64,000 nucleotides of DNA, taken from the NCBI GenBank assembly GCA_965248635.1, contig OZ252114.1, positions 2,728,001 to 2,792,000 on the forward strand. Reading direction: 5' to 3'. This stretch comes from CBDAPI01 sp965248635 (lineage in GTDB: Bacteria; Acidobacteriota; UBA6911; RPQK01; CBDAPI01). The number at the start of each line of letters is the position of its first letter. Within the stretch, counting starts at the first letter, position 1. Under the pieces are notes generated by a model that worked only from the letters and a program-made list of their open reading frames with translations, was not told the DNA's origin and made no database searches. Shown here in pieces: positions 33,580 to 42,726 of the stretch. Made by a program: the position numbers and the translations under genes.

Positions 33580-33629
33580 CCTTCGGAATCAGTTTGAACG
33601 AAGCAACTTGAACAAGCCGGAGAGGTGTT

Positions 33630-34109
33630 ATGAGAGTTTCTGTTGTTGTCAACGGCCGGCAGGTGGAGAGGGATGTCGAACCCCGGACCCTGCTGGTTCA
33701 TTTCTTGCGAGAGGAACTGGATCTTACCGGCACCAACATCGGTTGTGAGACCAGTTTGTGCGGGGCCTGCACCATCCTTATGGATGGAAAGTCGGTCAAG
33801 TCCTGTACTCAGCTTGCGGTTCAGGCAGACGGTACTTCGGTGACGACCATCGAAGGGCTTGCCGGTGAAGGGGGGCTGCATCCGCTGCAGCAGAGCTTCT
33901 GGGACAATCACGGGTTGCAGTGTGGCTATTGCACGCCCGGAATGATCCTGGCGGCTGTGGGCCTGCTGCAAGACAACCCCACGCCCAGCGAAGAAGAGAT
34001 CCGCAAGGGGCTGAAGGGAAATCTCTGCCGCTGCACCGGGTACCACAACATTGTGAAAGCGGTTCATGCAGCCAGTCAGGCTATGGCAGGCCAGGAAGGA
34101 GGTGCCTGA
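33630..34109 (+). CDS. CoxS-like [2Fe-2S] subunit of a Mo hydroxylase
   Basis: The 159-residue protein has both cluster motifs, CETSLCGACTIL and CGYCTPGM with GNLCRCTGY, and the short length of cytoplasmic CoxS. There is no Tat signal, unlike the small subunit of the first operon. It starts with AGAGGTG 4 bases before the ATG and overlaps the next gene by one base (TGATG). It transfers electrons from the molybdenum centre to FAD. Confidence 0.92.
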   Translation: MRVSVVVNGRQVERDVEPRTLLVHFLREELDLTGTNIGCETSLCGACTILMDGKSVKSCTQLAVQADGTSVTTIEGLAGEGGLHPLQQSFWDNHGLQCGYCTPGMILAAVGLLQDNPTPSEEEIRKGLKGNLCRCTGYHNIVKAVHAASQAMAGQEGGA

Positions 34110-36466
34110 TGGCAGGAATTCTTGGCTCTTCCATTCGGCGGCGTGAAGATCCGGCCCTGATCACCGGAAAAGGGAAGTACAGTGACGATTTCAAGCGTCC
34201 CAACATGGCTTATGCAGCCATCGTTAGAAGTCCCTACGCCCATGCTAGAATCCGCTCCATCGACACTTCACAGGCTGGAGCTGCGGAGGGTGTCCTTGGA
34301 GTCTATACGCATCAGGATGTGAGCGATAGCGGAACCGCAGGAGCGATCCCTGTCGGATGGCTCTTGCCCGACATCAAGGTCCCCGGGCATCCCATGTTGG
34401 CTGTGGACACAGTCCGGTACGTGGGGGACGCAGTTGCTGTGATCGTCGCAGAAAGTCGCCACGCTGCCCGAGATGCAGTCGATTTTATGTCGGTCGACTA
34501 CGATCCTCTTCCCGCCGCGGTGAATCCCAGGTCGACTACGGAAGAGGGAGTTGTCCAGATTCACGAAGAAGCTCCGGGCAACATCGCCTTTGACTGGGAG
34601 CTTGGAGACAGGGAGGCTACGGATGCCGCCTTTGCCGAGGCGGCTCAAGTCGTTGAGTTCACGACTCGAAATAACCGGCTGATTCCAGTCGCCATCGAGC
34701 CTCGCTGCGTGGTGGCTGAGTTCGACGACTCCAGCAGTGAACTGACGCTCACGATGACATCGCAGAATCCCCATCTTCATCGCCTTCTGATCTCGTTGGC
34801 CTCACTGGGGCTTCCTGAACACAAGATTCGGGTCATTGCCCCTGAGGTGGGCGGAGGCTTCGGGAGCAAGATCCACCACTATGCGGACGAAGCCATCACC
34901 GCCTGGTGTGCAATTCAGCTGAACCGCCCCGTGAAATGGACGTCCACGCGCTCTGAAGCCAGCCTGACGGACGCTCATGGACGGGATCATGTGACGGATG
35001 CGGCGCTGGCAACCGACTCGCAGGGTCGGATTACCGGGCTGCGGGCGAAGACCTATGCCAACATGGGGGCCTATCTTTCCACCTTCGCTCCGGCAGTGCC
35101 CACGTACCTTTACGGTACTCTGATGTCCGGCGAGTATGACATTCCGGCGATTCACGTGCAGACGATCGGAACCTTCACTACGACCACACCGGTGGACGCG
35201 GTGCGCGGAGCCGGTCGGCCGGAGGCAACGTTCATCGTCGAGAGGCTCATGGATCTGGCAGCCGGCCAGATGGGCATGGATCCCGTCGAGATTCGCCGCC
35301 TCAATTTTGTCCAGCCAGGGGATTTTCCCTACCAGACCCAGGTAGCCCTGCAGTACGACAGTGGCAACTACGAGGGTGCACTGGACAAGGCTCTCGAAAT
35401 GGTCGGCTACTCAAAGCTCTGCGAAGAGCAGCAGACCAGGATCCGGGAAGGCGGTAAGCTTCTGGGAATCGGGATTTCCACCTACATCGAAGCCTGTGGT
35501 CTGGCACCCTCCGCGGTGGTCGGATCGCTGGGGGCGCAGGCCGGTCAATGGGAATGTGGCGAGATTCGCTTTCATCCCACCGGCAGCGTGACGGTCTATA
35601 CGGGGTCCTCGTCCCACGGCCAGGGACACCACACGACTTTTTCGCAGATCGTTGCCGATCGACTCGGCATCGATGTGGGAAGCGTGGATATCATCCATGG
35701 AGACACCGACAAAGTACCCTTCGGGTGGGGGACCTACGGCAGCCGAAGCGCTGCTGTGGGGGGGAGTGCCCTGGCCGGCTCTGCCGACAAGATCATCCAG
35801 AAAGGGCGCAAGATTGCCGCCCATCTGCTGGAGGCCGCGGAGGAGGACGTCATCTTTGAAGATGGACAGTACTCCGTGAAAGGCGTACCCGACAAGTCCC
35901 ATACCATCCAGGAGATCTCGCTTCAGGCCCATTTGGCCCACAACCTGCCCGAGGGCATGGAGCCGGGGCTGAGGGCAACAACCTTTTACGACCCGGCTAA
36001 CTTTACTTTCCCGTTTGGCACCCACATTGCTGTCGTAGAGGTTGACCAAGAAACCGGGAGAGTGGACCTGGTCAGCTACACGGCGGTTGACGATGTCGGA
36101 AACCTGATCAATCCGATGATTGTCGCCGGCCAGCTGCACGGAGGGATTACTCACGGAATCGGCCAGTGCCTGTTGGAAGAGGCGGTCTACGACGAGAACG
36201 GTCAGTTGATATCGGGTGAGCTGCTGGACTATGCGGTTCCCAAGGCTCACCAGGTGATTTCCTACGACCTGGGCCACACCGTCACACCCTGTCCGCACAA
36301 CCCTCTCGGTGTGAAAGGTTGTGGCGAGGCAGGCGCGATTGCCTCGCCGGCGGCCGTAGCCAATGCCGTGATCGATGCTTTAAAGCCTTTTGGAATCAGG
36401 CATCTGGACATGCCCCTGACTCCCGAGAAGGTGTGGAACGCAATGCAATCTGAGGGGAAGTCCTGA
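34109..36466 (+). CDS. CoxL-like Mo hydroxylase large subunit (form II type)
   Basis: The 785-residue subunit shows RREDPALITGKGKYSDD at the start, the Moco-contact motif PEVGGGFGSK, the active-site loop read as VRGAGRPEA, and the C-terminal GCGEAGAI block with the catalytic Glu. True CO dehydrogenase of form I has AYxCSFR in this loop; here the sequence resembles the AYRGAGR loop of form II and other hydroxylases, so carbon monoxide is not the expected substrate. The gene sits in an S-L-M-plus-maturation operon. Confidence 0.9.
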   Translation: MAGILGSSIRRREDPALITGKGKYSDDFKRPNMAYAAIVRSPYAHARIRSIDTSQAGAAEGVLGVYTHQDVSDSGTAGAIPVGWLLPDIKVPGHPMLAVDTVRYVGDAVAVIVAESRHAARDAVDFMSVDYDPLPAAVNPRSTTEEGVVQIHEEAPGNIAFDWELGDREATDAAFAEAAQVVEFTTRNNRLIPVAIEPRCVVAEFDDSSSELTLTMTSQNPHLHRLLISLASLGLPEHKIRVIAPEVGGGFGSKIHHYADEAITAWCAIQLNRPVKWTSTRSEASLTDAHGRDHVTDAALATDSQGRITGLRAKTYANMGAYLSTFAPAVPTYLYGTLMSGEYDIPAIHVQTIGTFTTTTPVDAVRGAGRPEATFIVERLMDLAAGQMGMDPVEIRRLNFVQPGDFPYQTQVALQYDSGNYEGALDKALEMVGYSKLCEEQQTRIREGGKLLGIGISTYIEACGLAPSAVVGSLGAQAGQWECGEIRFHPTGSVTVYTGSSSHGQGHHTTFSQIVADRLGIDVGSVDIIHGDTDKVPFGWGTYGSRSAAVGGSALAGSADKIIQKGRKIAAHLLEAAEEDVIFEDGQYSVKGVPDKSHTIQEISLQAHLAHNLPEGMEPGLRATTFYDPANFTFPFGTHIAVVEVDQETGRVDLVSYTAVDDVGNLINPMIVAGQLHGGITHGIGQCLLEEAVYDENGQLISGELLDYAVPKAHQVISYDLGHTVTPCPHNPLGVKGCGEAGAIASPAAVANAVIDALKPFGIRHLDMPLTPEKVWNAMQSEGKS

Positions 36467-36467
36467 T

Positions 36468-37334
36468 ATGTATCCAGCCCGTTTTGAATATCTTCGTGCC
36501 AGCAATCTGGCCGAGGCCATTGACCTGGTCCGCGCCCATGACGGAGCTAAATTCCTGGCCGGTGGGCACAGTCTGCTTCCCATGATGAAGCTGCGCCTCG
36601 CTCAGCCTGCCGTTTTGATTGATATCAGTCGACTGCCCGAGTTGAGCGGAGTCGAGTTGGAGGGAGACACGCTGCGAGTCGGGGCCCTGACAACACATGC
36701 TGAACTCGCTTCCAGCGAACTGGTCAGAAGCTCTTGTCCACTGTTGGCCGAAGCGGCCGGTCAAATTGCCGATCCGGCCGTCCGAAATAAAGGGACAATC
36801 GGGGGGAATCTGGCCCACAGCGATCCGGGCTCGGACCTTCCTGCAGTCGTGCAGGCCCTGAACGCCACTCTGGTGGTGATGGGCCCGGACGGATCACGCA
36901 GTGTTGCGGCTCGAGACTTCTTTGTCGACCTCCTGGAGAGCGATTTGAGGTCAGATGAGATCCTGACCGCAATTGAGATCCCGATCTTGTCCGGTGGAGC
37001 AGGGTCCTGTTATCTCAAGTTCGAGCACCCGGCGTCCGGTTACGCCGTTTGCGGGGCTGCTGCCATCGTTTCTGTGGGCGAAGATGGGCGTTGCCGGGGG
37101 GCGGCGCTCAGCCTGAACGGAGTGGCTGCCACGCCCGTGAGTGTCTCCGGGATCGGCAGTGCTCTGTCCGGAAGCACTCTGGGAGAGGATGACATCGATC
37201 GTGCGGTGGATGACAATCTGTCGGTTTCCGACCCGATGGGCGACATTTATGCCTCCGGGCCCTACCGGGTGCATCTGGCCCATGTCTACGGGAAGCGGGC
37301 CCTGAAGACGGCCCGCGACCGGGCGCGCCCTTAG
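36468..37334 (+). CDS. CoxM-like FAD subunit of a Mo hydroxylase
   Basis: The 288-residue flavin subunit has the FAD motifs AGGHSLLPMMKLRL and TIGGNLAHSDPGSDLP and the usual C-terminal CO-deh-flavoprotein domain ending with GKRALKTA. It begins one base after the CoxL stop, showing tight coupling. It completes the three-subunit enzyme and has no Cys-bearing [4Fe-4S] loop. Confidence 0.92.
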   Translation: MYPARFEYLRASNLAEAIDLVRAHDGAKFLAGGHSLLPMMKLRLAQPAVLIDISRLPELSGVELEGDTLRVGALTTHAELASSELVRSSCPLLAEAAGQIADPAVRNKGTIGGNLAHSDPGSDLPAVVQALNATLVVMGPDGSRSVAARDFFVDLLESDLRSDEILTAIEIPILSGGAGSCYLKFEHPASGYAVCGAAAIVSVGEDGRCRGAALSLNGVAATPVSVSGIGSALSGSTLGEDDIDRAVDDNLSVSDPMGDIYASGPYRVHLAHVYGKRALKTARDRARP

Positions 37335-37350
37335 TACACGGACTGCTAAC

Positions 37351-38250
37351 GTGCAGGAACCTTCGATCGACGAACTCCAGAAAGGCCTGGAGGAATATCT
37401 TTATGTGGCCGACCGGTCGCTGGCCGTTTCTCTGTTTCTGTGTCTGCGCCTGGGCAAACCGTTGTTCCTGGAAGGGGAGGCCGGGGTCGGAAAGACCGAG
37501 GTCGCCAAGGTCTTGTCGGATCTCCTGGACCGCCGGCTCATTCGCCTGCAGTGCTACGAGGGTCTGGACATCAACAGCGCCGTCTACGAGTGGAACTACA
37601 GCCACCAAATGCTGGAAATCCGGCTTATGGAGGCGCGGGAGGATGCTGGGAGCGGCTCGGGGCCACCGCAGCTGTTCAGCCCCCGGTTTCTCCTGAAGAG
37701 GCCCCTCCTGGAAGCCATCGATCATGACGACGAAAACCCGCCCGTCCTGTTGATCGACGAAATCGATCGGGCTGACGAGGAGTTTGAGGCCTTCCTGCTG
37801 GAACTCCTGTCCGACTTTCAGGTCAGCATTCCAGAACTGGGGACGATCCGAGCTGCCAGGCCTCCGATTGTGGTGGTCACCTCAAACCGCACCCGCGAGA
37901 TTCACGACGCCCTCAAGAGAAGGTGTCTCTACCACTGGATCGACTATCCCAGCCTGGAGAAGGAGCTGGCGATCGTGGAGCTGCGATGTCCCGAGGTCTC
38001 TCAGGCCCTGGCTTCACAGGTGGTTGGCTTTGTGCAGGAACTCAGGAAAGAGGAACTCTTCAAGGTCCCCGGAATAGCGGAGACCCTGGACTGGGTGAAC
38101 GCGCTTGTCGCCTTGAACCAGGGTACGGTGAGCGCGGAGGTCGCTGAGGAGACCCTGGGCGTCCTCTTGAAGTACCAGGACGATGTTGAGCTGGTGCGAG
38201 GCGACCGGGCCGGAGAGATTCTGAAGAGGGCGACTGCCTCCTCGAACTAG
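37351..38250 (+). CDS. MoxR-type AAA+ ATPase (CoxD-like)
   Basis: The 299-residue AAA+ protein has the Walker A motif GEAGVGKTE, Walker B LLIDEIDRADEEF and sensor-type VTSNRTREIHDAL. With the neighbouring VWA protein it matches CoxD/CoxE, which insert or finish the bimetal centre of Mo hydroxylases in the cytoplasm. It follows the FAD-subunit gene by 16 bases and starts with GTG at 37351. No ribosome site is obvious, so coupling is likely weak. Confidence 0.9.
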   Translation: MQEPSIDELQKGLEEYLYVADRSLAVSLFLCLRLGKPLFLEGEAGVGKTEVAKVLSDLLDRRLIRLQCYEGLDINSAVYEWNYSHQMLEIRLMEAREDAGSGSGPPQLFSPRFLLKRPLLEAIDHDDENPPVLLIDEIDRADEEFEAFLLELLSDFQVSIPELGTIRAARPPIVVVTSNRTREIHDALKRRCLYHWIDYPSLEKELAIVELRCPEVSQALASQVVGFVQELRKEELFKVPGIAETLDWVNALVALNQGTVSAEVAEETLGVLLKYQDDVELVRGDRAGEILKRATASSN

Positions 38251-38273
38251 CCGCCCAGACTGGCTGAGCAAGC

Positions 38274-39536
38274 ATGGCCAACCCGGACAAGATTCTCCAC
38301 AACATCGTTTTATTCTGCAGGACTCTCAGGCAGCGAGGACTTGCCGTGACGACAGGTCAGGTTCTGGCGGCGGTCGACGCGGCCCGCCACGTCTCCCTGG
38401 CCAAACGAGAAGATGTCAAGGCAGCGCTCAGAGCGATCTTAGTCAATCGGAAAGAAGACTTGGACACGTTCAACGAATCTTTCGATGCCTTCTGGAGCTC
38501 TTCTGCCGGGAAAGCCGAGCTGGAGCTGGGGAAGCTGCTGCAGCGAACCACATGGATCCGGCAGTCTGCCCTCCTGGATTCGGTTCTCGCCGATTCTGAC
38601 TCGGGCCGGACAGAGGAAGGACCGGAGCAGGAGCCCCATCCCGGCAGGAAGCTTTTCAGCTCGCTGGAACGTCTGCGTCGCCAGGACTTTGCCAGGTTGA
38701 CGACGAAAGAGATGGAGTTGGTCAAGACTCTGATGAGTCGCTTTTCCTGGTCACCGCCGCTCCGAAGGACACGCCGAAAAATCGCAACCCGGCGTGGCGC
38801 GCACCTGGATTTGAGACGCATGTTTCGAGCCAGCCTGAAGTATCAGGGCTGGCCGTTGGAATTGATGTGGAGATCTCGAAAGAAGCGCTATCGCCCTCTG
38901 GTTCTGATCTGTGACGTGAGCGGGTCTATGGAATCGTATTCTCGAATTCTGCTCCAGTTCTGTTATGTGCTGAGCCGGGGGTGGCAGCATGTCGAAGTAT
39001 TTCTCTTCAGTACCAGGCTGACTCGAATTACTCGCCAACTTCGGCACAAGAATATCGACCTCGCCCTGGCCCGGGCAGTGTCGGTCGCTTCGGACTGGGG
39101 CGGGGGAACGAGGATTGGAGAAGCTCTCAGGGACTTCAATTATCGTTGGTCTCGCCGGGTACTCGGGGGAGGCCCCATCGTGATCATCGTCAGCGATGGT
39201 TGGGACCGTGGGGATGCGGACAGACTGGCTGCCGAAATGGACCGTCTGCGTCGTAGTTGCCACACGTTGATCTGGTTGAACCCCCTCCTTGGAACGCCGG
39301 GGTATCAACCTCTTACCCGAGGGATTCAAGCCGCTCTGCCTCGCACCGACTTTTTTCTACCCGTTCACAATCTGGTCAGCCTGGAGCGACTGGCTGGTCT
39401 GCTTCAAGAGATCTCTGGAGTGGCGCAGCCCCGACTTCGGCCCCGCGGCAAGATGTGGCAGATGCCCCGGAGCGAACAGGGGAGCCGGCTACCCGTGGGA
39501 CTTTCACGGCGGTCTGCTAGAGGTCACTCCCGGTGA
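38274..39536 (+). CDS. VWA-domain protein (CoxE-like)
   Basis: The 420-residue protein has a von Willebrand A domain with the MIDAS motif DVSGSMESY (about residues 217-225) and a later DGWDRGDADRL. The N-terminal half is basic and helical (RRTRRKIATRRGAHLD). MoxR and VWA proteins act together as a chaperone pair, here for the Mo hydroxylase. Its end overlaps the following gene by 4 bases. The motif and context make the assignment strong. Confidence 0.9.
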   Translation: MANPDKILHNIVLFCRTLRQRGLAVTTGQVLAAVDAARHVSLAKREDVKAALRAILVNRKEDLDTFNESFDAFWSSSAGKAELELGKLLQRTTWIRQSALLDSVLADSDSGRTEEGPEQEPHPGRKLFSSLERLRRQDFARLTTKEMELVKTLMSRFSWSPPLRRTRRKIATRRGAHLDLRRMFRASLKYQGWPLELMWRSRKKRYRPLVLICDVSGSMESYSRILLQFCYVLSRGWQHVEVFLFSTRLTRITRQLRHKNIDLALARAVSVASDWGGGTRIGEALRDFNYRWSRRVLGGGPIVIIVSDGWDRGDADRLAAEMDRLRRSCHTLIWLNPLLGTPGYQPLTRGIQAALPRTDFFLPVHNLVSLERLAGLLQEISGVAQPRLRPRGKMWQMPRSEQGSRLPVGLSRRSARGHSR

Positions 39537-40135
39537 GCGTTTCCGGGATCCTCCTCGCCGCCGGACGGTCACGGCGTTTCGGCGGAGAAACGAAACAACT
39601 GCTCGGCTTTGCTGGAGAGCCGTTGATTCGCCGGGTTGCCCGGGAGGCCTGCCGGTCGCTACTTGGAGAAGTGGTGGCAGTTGTCGGCCATCGCGCCGCA
39701 GCAGTGGAAGCGGCCCTGGCGGGACTTGACCTCCGCAGCGTTCCCAACTCGCGCTACCGCGAGGGCCTGAGCGGGTCCATTGGCGTCGGAATCCGCAGTA
39801 TTAACCCAGCAGCGGAGGCAGCCCTCTTCATGACCGCAGACCAGCCTCTCTTGACCAAAGGCGTCATCGACCGAATCGTGTCAAGGTACACTCAGACCAG
39901 AGCGGCGATCGTCGTCCCCTCTTTTGAGGGGCAGCGCGGCTCGCCGGCTCTCTTTGCACGGAAGCTATTCGCCGATCTGCAGGCTCTGAGGAAGGACCAG
40001 GGAGGGCGGGAGATCATCCGTCGCTGCCCTGAACTTGTGGTGGAGGTCGAGCTCGCAAGCGGACGACCCCTGGCAGATATAGATACCCCGGCAGACTACG
40101 AACGTCTGCTTGGATACACTGTAGAAGGAGTCTGA
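39533..40135 (+). CDS. MobA/MocA-like nucleotidyltransferase
   Basis: The 200-residue enzyme has the start LLAAGRSRRFGGETKQLL with the Gly-rich nucleotide loop, then FMTADQPLLTKGV and RGSPALFAR, as in MocA, which adds CMP to molybdopterin for the hydroxylase-type cofactor. It is coupled by overlap to the VWA gene and followed directly by an XdhC-like gene. Cofactor dinucleotide formation for the two Mo hydroxylases is the likely role. Confidence 0.88.
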   Translation: MSVSGILLAAGRSRRFGGETKQLLGFAGEPLIRRVAREACRSLLGEVVAVVGHRAAAVEAALAGLDLRSVPNSRYREGLSGSIGVGIRSINPAAEAALFMTADQPLLTKGVIDRIVSRYTQTRAAIVVPSFEGQRGSPALFARKLFADLQALRKDQGGREIIRRCPELVVEVELASGRPLADIDTPADYERLLGYTVEGV

Positions 40136-41191
40136 TTGCTTGATCTGATTGAATCCGTAAGTGCGGCCTGGCAGCGCGGCGAGAGAGCTTTTATGGCCAC
40201 TGTCGTCAATGTCGAGGGCTCTGCCTATCGCCATGAAGGCGCCAGGCTCCTGGTACTCGAAGACGGAAGCTATCAGGGCATGATTTCGGGCGGCTGTCTG
40301 GAGCCCGAAATAGCCGAAACCACGGCCAGGTTTGACCTCGACCTACCCATCTACAGACACTTCGATCTGCGAGACGACTCCGTTTTCGGTCTCGGAATGG
40401 GCTGCGGCGGGATGGTGGGAGTGCTCATTGAGGAGGTCTGCAATCAGCCCGAGTGGCGGTCCTGGATGGACGCCTTCAGGGAAAACCGACCGGTTGTCAG
40501 GGCTGTTGTCTACGAGTCGCTGCGAGATGATGTTTCGATCGGTGGCTGCCTGGTGGTCGGGCTGGAAGGTGATGCGGGATCTACGGGAGATGTGGATCTG
40601 GATCGGAAGATCGCGGAAAAATCTCTGGAGCTCCTTCAGGAGGGCACAGGCCAGGCCCGCGATCTGGAAGTCGACAGCATCCGTCTTCTGCTGGACATTT
40701 CCCAGCCCCCTCCCAGGTTGGTGGTCTTCGGGGCCGGGGACGATGCCGTTCCGGTGGCCAGACTGGCCCGGATGGCCAGCTTCAGTGTGAGTGTGGTGGA
40801 CGCGCGCAGCGACCTGGCGACGCAGGAGCGCTTTCCTGAGACCCGGCTTATCATCCTGCCTCCCGAGGAATACGAAGGGGTTCCGCTCAGTCCCATCAGC
40901 TATGTTGTCATCATGCATCATCATGTGGCCAAAGACGCTGTCGCTCTGCGGCTGGCACTGGCGAAAGAATGCAGTTATGTCGGGTTGCTCGGTCCTCGCC
41001 ACCGTTTCGAGAAAGTGTGGAAGCTGCTTGGAAAGGACGGTGCCCTCCCGTCGGATGAGGCCCTGGCCCGCATCGACACACCGATCGGATTGGACATTGG
41101 CGCCGATGGTCCCGAAGAAATTGCCCTGAGCATAGTGGGCAAACTGGTCTCCGTGCGGCGGGGTCGCTCAGATAGTTCAGCCGCTGGCTGA
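40136..41191 (+). CDS. XdhC/CoxF-family Mo cofactor maturation protein
   Basis: The 351-residue protein has the N-terminal XdhC/CoxI part (SGGCLEPEIAE, LGMGCGGMVGVL with its Cys) and a C-terminal Rossmann domain (VVFGAGDDAVPVARLARMA, VVDARSD). XdhC binds the molybdopterin cofactor, helps its sulfuration and delivers it to the apoenzyme. The start is TTG at 40136, one base after the MobA-like stop, with GAAGGAG upstream. A long word-repeat array follows. Confidence 0.88.
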   Translation: MLDLIESVSAAWQRGERAFMATVVNVEGSAYRHEGARLLVLEDGSYQGMISGGCLEPEIAETTARFDLDLPIYRHFDLRDDSVFGLGMGCGGMVGVLIEEVCNQPEWRSWMDAFRENRPVVRAVVYESLRDDVSIGGCLVVGLEGDAGSTGDVDLDRKIAEKSLELLQEGTGQARDLEVDSIRLLLDISQPPPRLVVFGAGDDAVPVARLARMASFSVSVVDARSDLATQERFPETRLIILPPEEYEGVPLSPISYVVIMHHHVAKDAVALRLALAKECSYVGLLGPRHRFEKVWKLLGKDGALPSDEALARIDTPIGLDIGADGPEEIALSIVGKLVSVRRGRSDSSAAG

Positions 41192-41195
41192 ACCA

Positions 41196-41285
41196 TCTGA
41201 TGTTCCAAGTTCCACGTTCCACGTTCCAAGTTCCACGTTCCGAGTTTGAGGCGTCCGGGGAGAAACGAGAAACCAGGAACCAGGA
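41196..41285. repeat. Heptamer word-repeat array
   Basis: ttccaag, ttccacg, ttccacg, ttccaag, ttccacg and ttccgag in a row, then gaaacca/ggaacca words. Exact period 7 over the first 45 bases. Confidence 0.9.
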
Positions 41286-41322
41286 ACTAACGAGGTCCCT
41301 CTCAGCTCCCAGGAGCCATTCT

Positions 41323-42671
41323 GTGAAGGTTAAACTTTCCAGGCATCGGTTGATACTGGGCTCGGTATTGGGGGGGGCAGCCATCTTCTGCTATTGGCCT
41401 GTCCTGGGGAGTTATTTTGCCTCAGACGACTTTGTTTTTCTGGCCAGGGTGCGCGAACCCTGGCTTGCGCTAGCGGCTCTCGACGAACGGTGGCTTCGCC
41501 CCCTGGGCCTGGCCTTCTGGAAGCTCACCGTAGAACTGTTCGGGTACTCGGCCCGCGCTCACCATTCCTGCAACCTGGTTGTCCATTTGCTCAACTGTGT
41601 GCTGCTCTACCTGCTGGGACGAGAACTACTGAAGAGTGAAGAGACCGGCCTGCTGGCTGCCGGCATCTTCTGCCTCTTTCCGATTCATCCCGAGGCGGTG
41701 ACCTGGCTTTCGGGCCGTTTCGATTTGCTCTGCGGTTTTTTTACCTGATGAGCCTGCTGTTGCTGACGAAGCATCTGAAGGACGAAAAGAAGGCCTGGTT
41801 GGGCTTTTCGGCCCTGTGCTGCCTGCTGGCTCTACTGAGTAAAGAAATGGCCCTCAGCTTGGCACTGGTCGCCTTTGCTTTTGTGCACCATCGAAGACCG
41901 GATTTCAGCTCCCGACAGGTTGCGAGAAAGCTTTGGCCATTCTTTGCGCTGATCCTCCTGTTTCTGGCAATTCGCTTCTCCGTCGCCGGATCTCTGGGGG
42001 GCTACGCCAGCCAGTTCCGATGGTCGTGGTCCTCACTTCGCCTCCTCTGGAGTCCGCTGGAGGTGCTTTTCTTCCCCTGGAATACGGCGCTGCTCGATTC
42101 CCCTTTTCGTCTGGCAGGGTTGCTGTTTCCCGTGGTGACCTCCGTCCATTTGGGGGCGCTCTCCCAGCTCCAGACCGCGCCGCGAACCACTGCCTTCTTG
42201 GCTGTACTTCTTTACATCATGGCTTTGCCGCTGGTGAATCTGGCTATGGTTTACCCCAATCTTCAAAGTTCACGTTACTACTATCTTCCGGGCGCCGTTT
42301 TTGCCCTCTGGCTGGCTTCGTTTCTGGTGGCCAGGCGAGACCGTCGCGTTGTGATTCCTTTTTACCTGGTGACCCTCGGCGCGCTGCTGTTTGCCCATAA
42401 CCTCCCGTGGAGGGAGGCCGGGAAACAGAGTCACCTCATCGTTCAGGAGCTGGCGGGTCTGCCGGCAGGGCCCAAGCGACTGGATCGAGTCCCTGATCAT
42501 TATTTTGGGGCCTACGTCTTTCGCAACGGCCTCGATCTGGTGGGGCGCAGCGTCAGTGAGGTTCGGGGAGAAATCTGCTGGCGGACTCTCGAATCGGATA
42601 CCTGGCGGGGAAAGTGCGTGCCGGAAGCCGTGCTTTACCGCTGGACCGGGGGGCGGTCCGAACGAGAATAG
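41323..42671 (+). pseudogene. Glycosyltransferase-like membrane protein (GT39/TMTC type), frameshifted at a T7 run
   Basis: Two overlapping frames together make one polytopic protein of about 450 residues. The first (GTG 41323 to 41748) ends SGRFDLLCGFF, and the second continues with LMSLLLLTKHLKD. The break lies in a run of seven T at 41736-41742, and reading one base back there joins the frames. The fused protein has SYFASDDFVFLAR, an early Asp pair typical of GT-C enzymes, and FPIHPEAVTW between helices. It may be a pseudogene, a sequencing error or a slippage site. A longer in-frame start lies in the array and is unlikely. Confidence 0.7.
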
Positions 42672-42711
42672 TTCCACGTTCCACAAGTGGAATATGGGAT
42701 CCACGATCGAC

Positions 42712-42717
42712 TAGAAT
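42712..42717 (+). promoter_or_regulatory. Candidate -10 box of the ROK kinase gene
   Basis: TAGAAT 9 bases before the ATG; a transcript from here would have only 0-2 bases of leader. No purine-rich ribosome site lies between. Confidence 0.4.
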
Positions 42718-42726
42718 CCATCAAAC

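Noticed and set aside
35411..36298. Open frame of 295 codons antisense to the CoxL-like gene
   Set aside because: Same reason: the sense frame has all family motifs, and the antisense product is not protein-like.
34109..40135. The cox-type operon as a carbon monoxide dehydrogenase
   Set aside because: The active-site loop lacks the Cys of form I enzymes, so CO oxidation is not supported.
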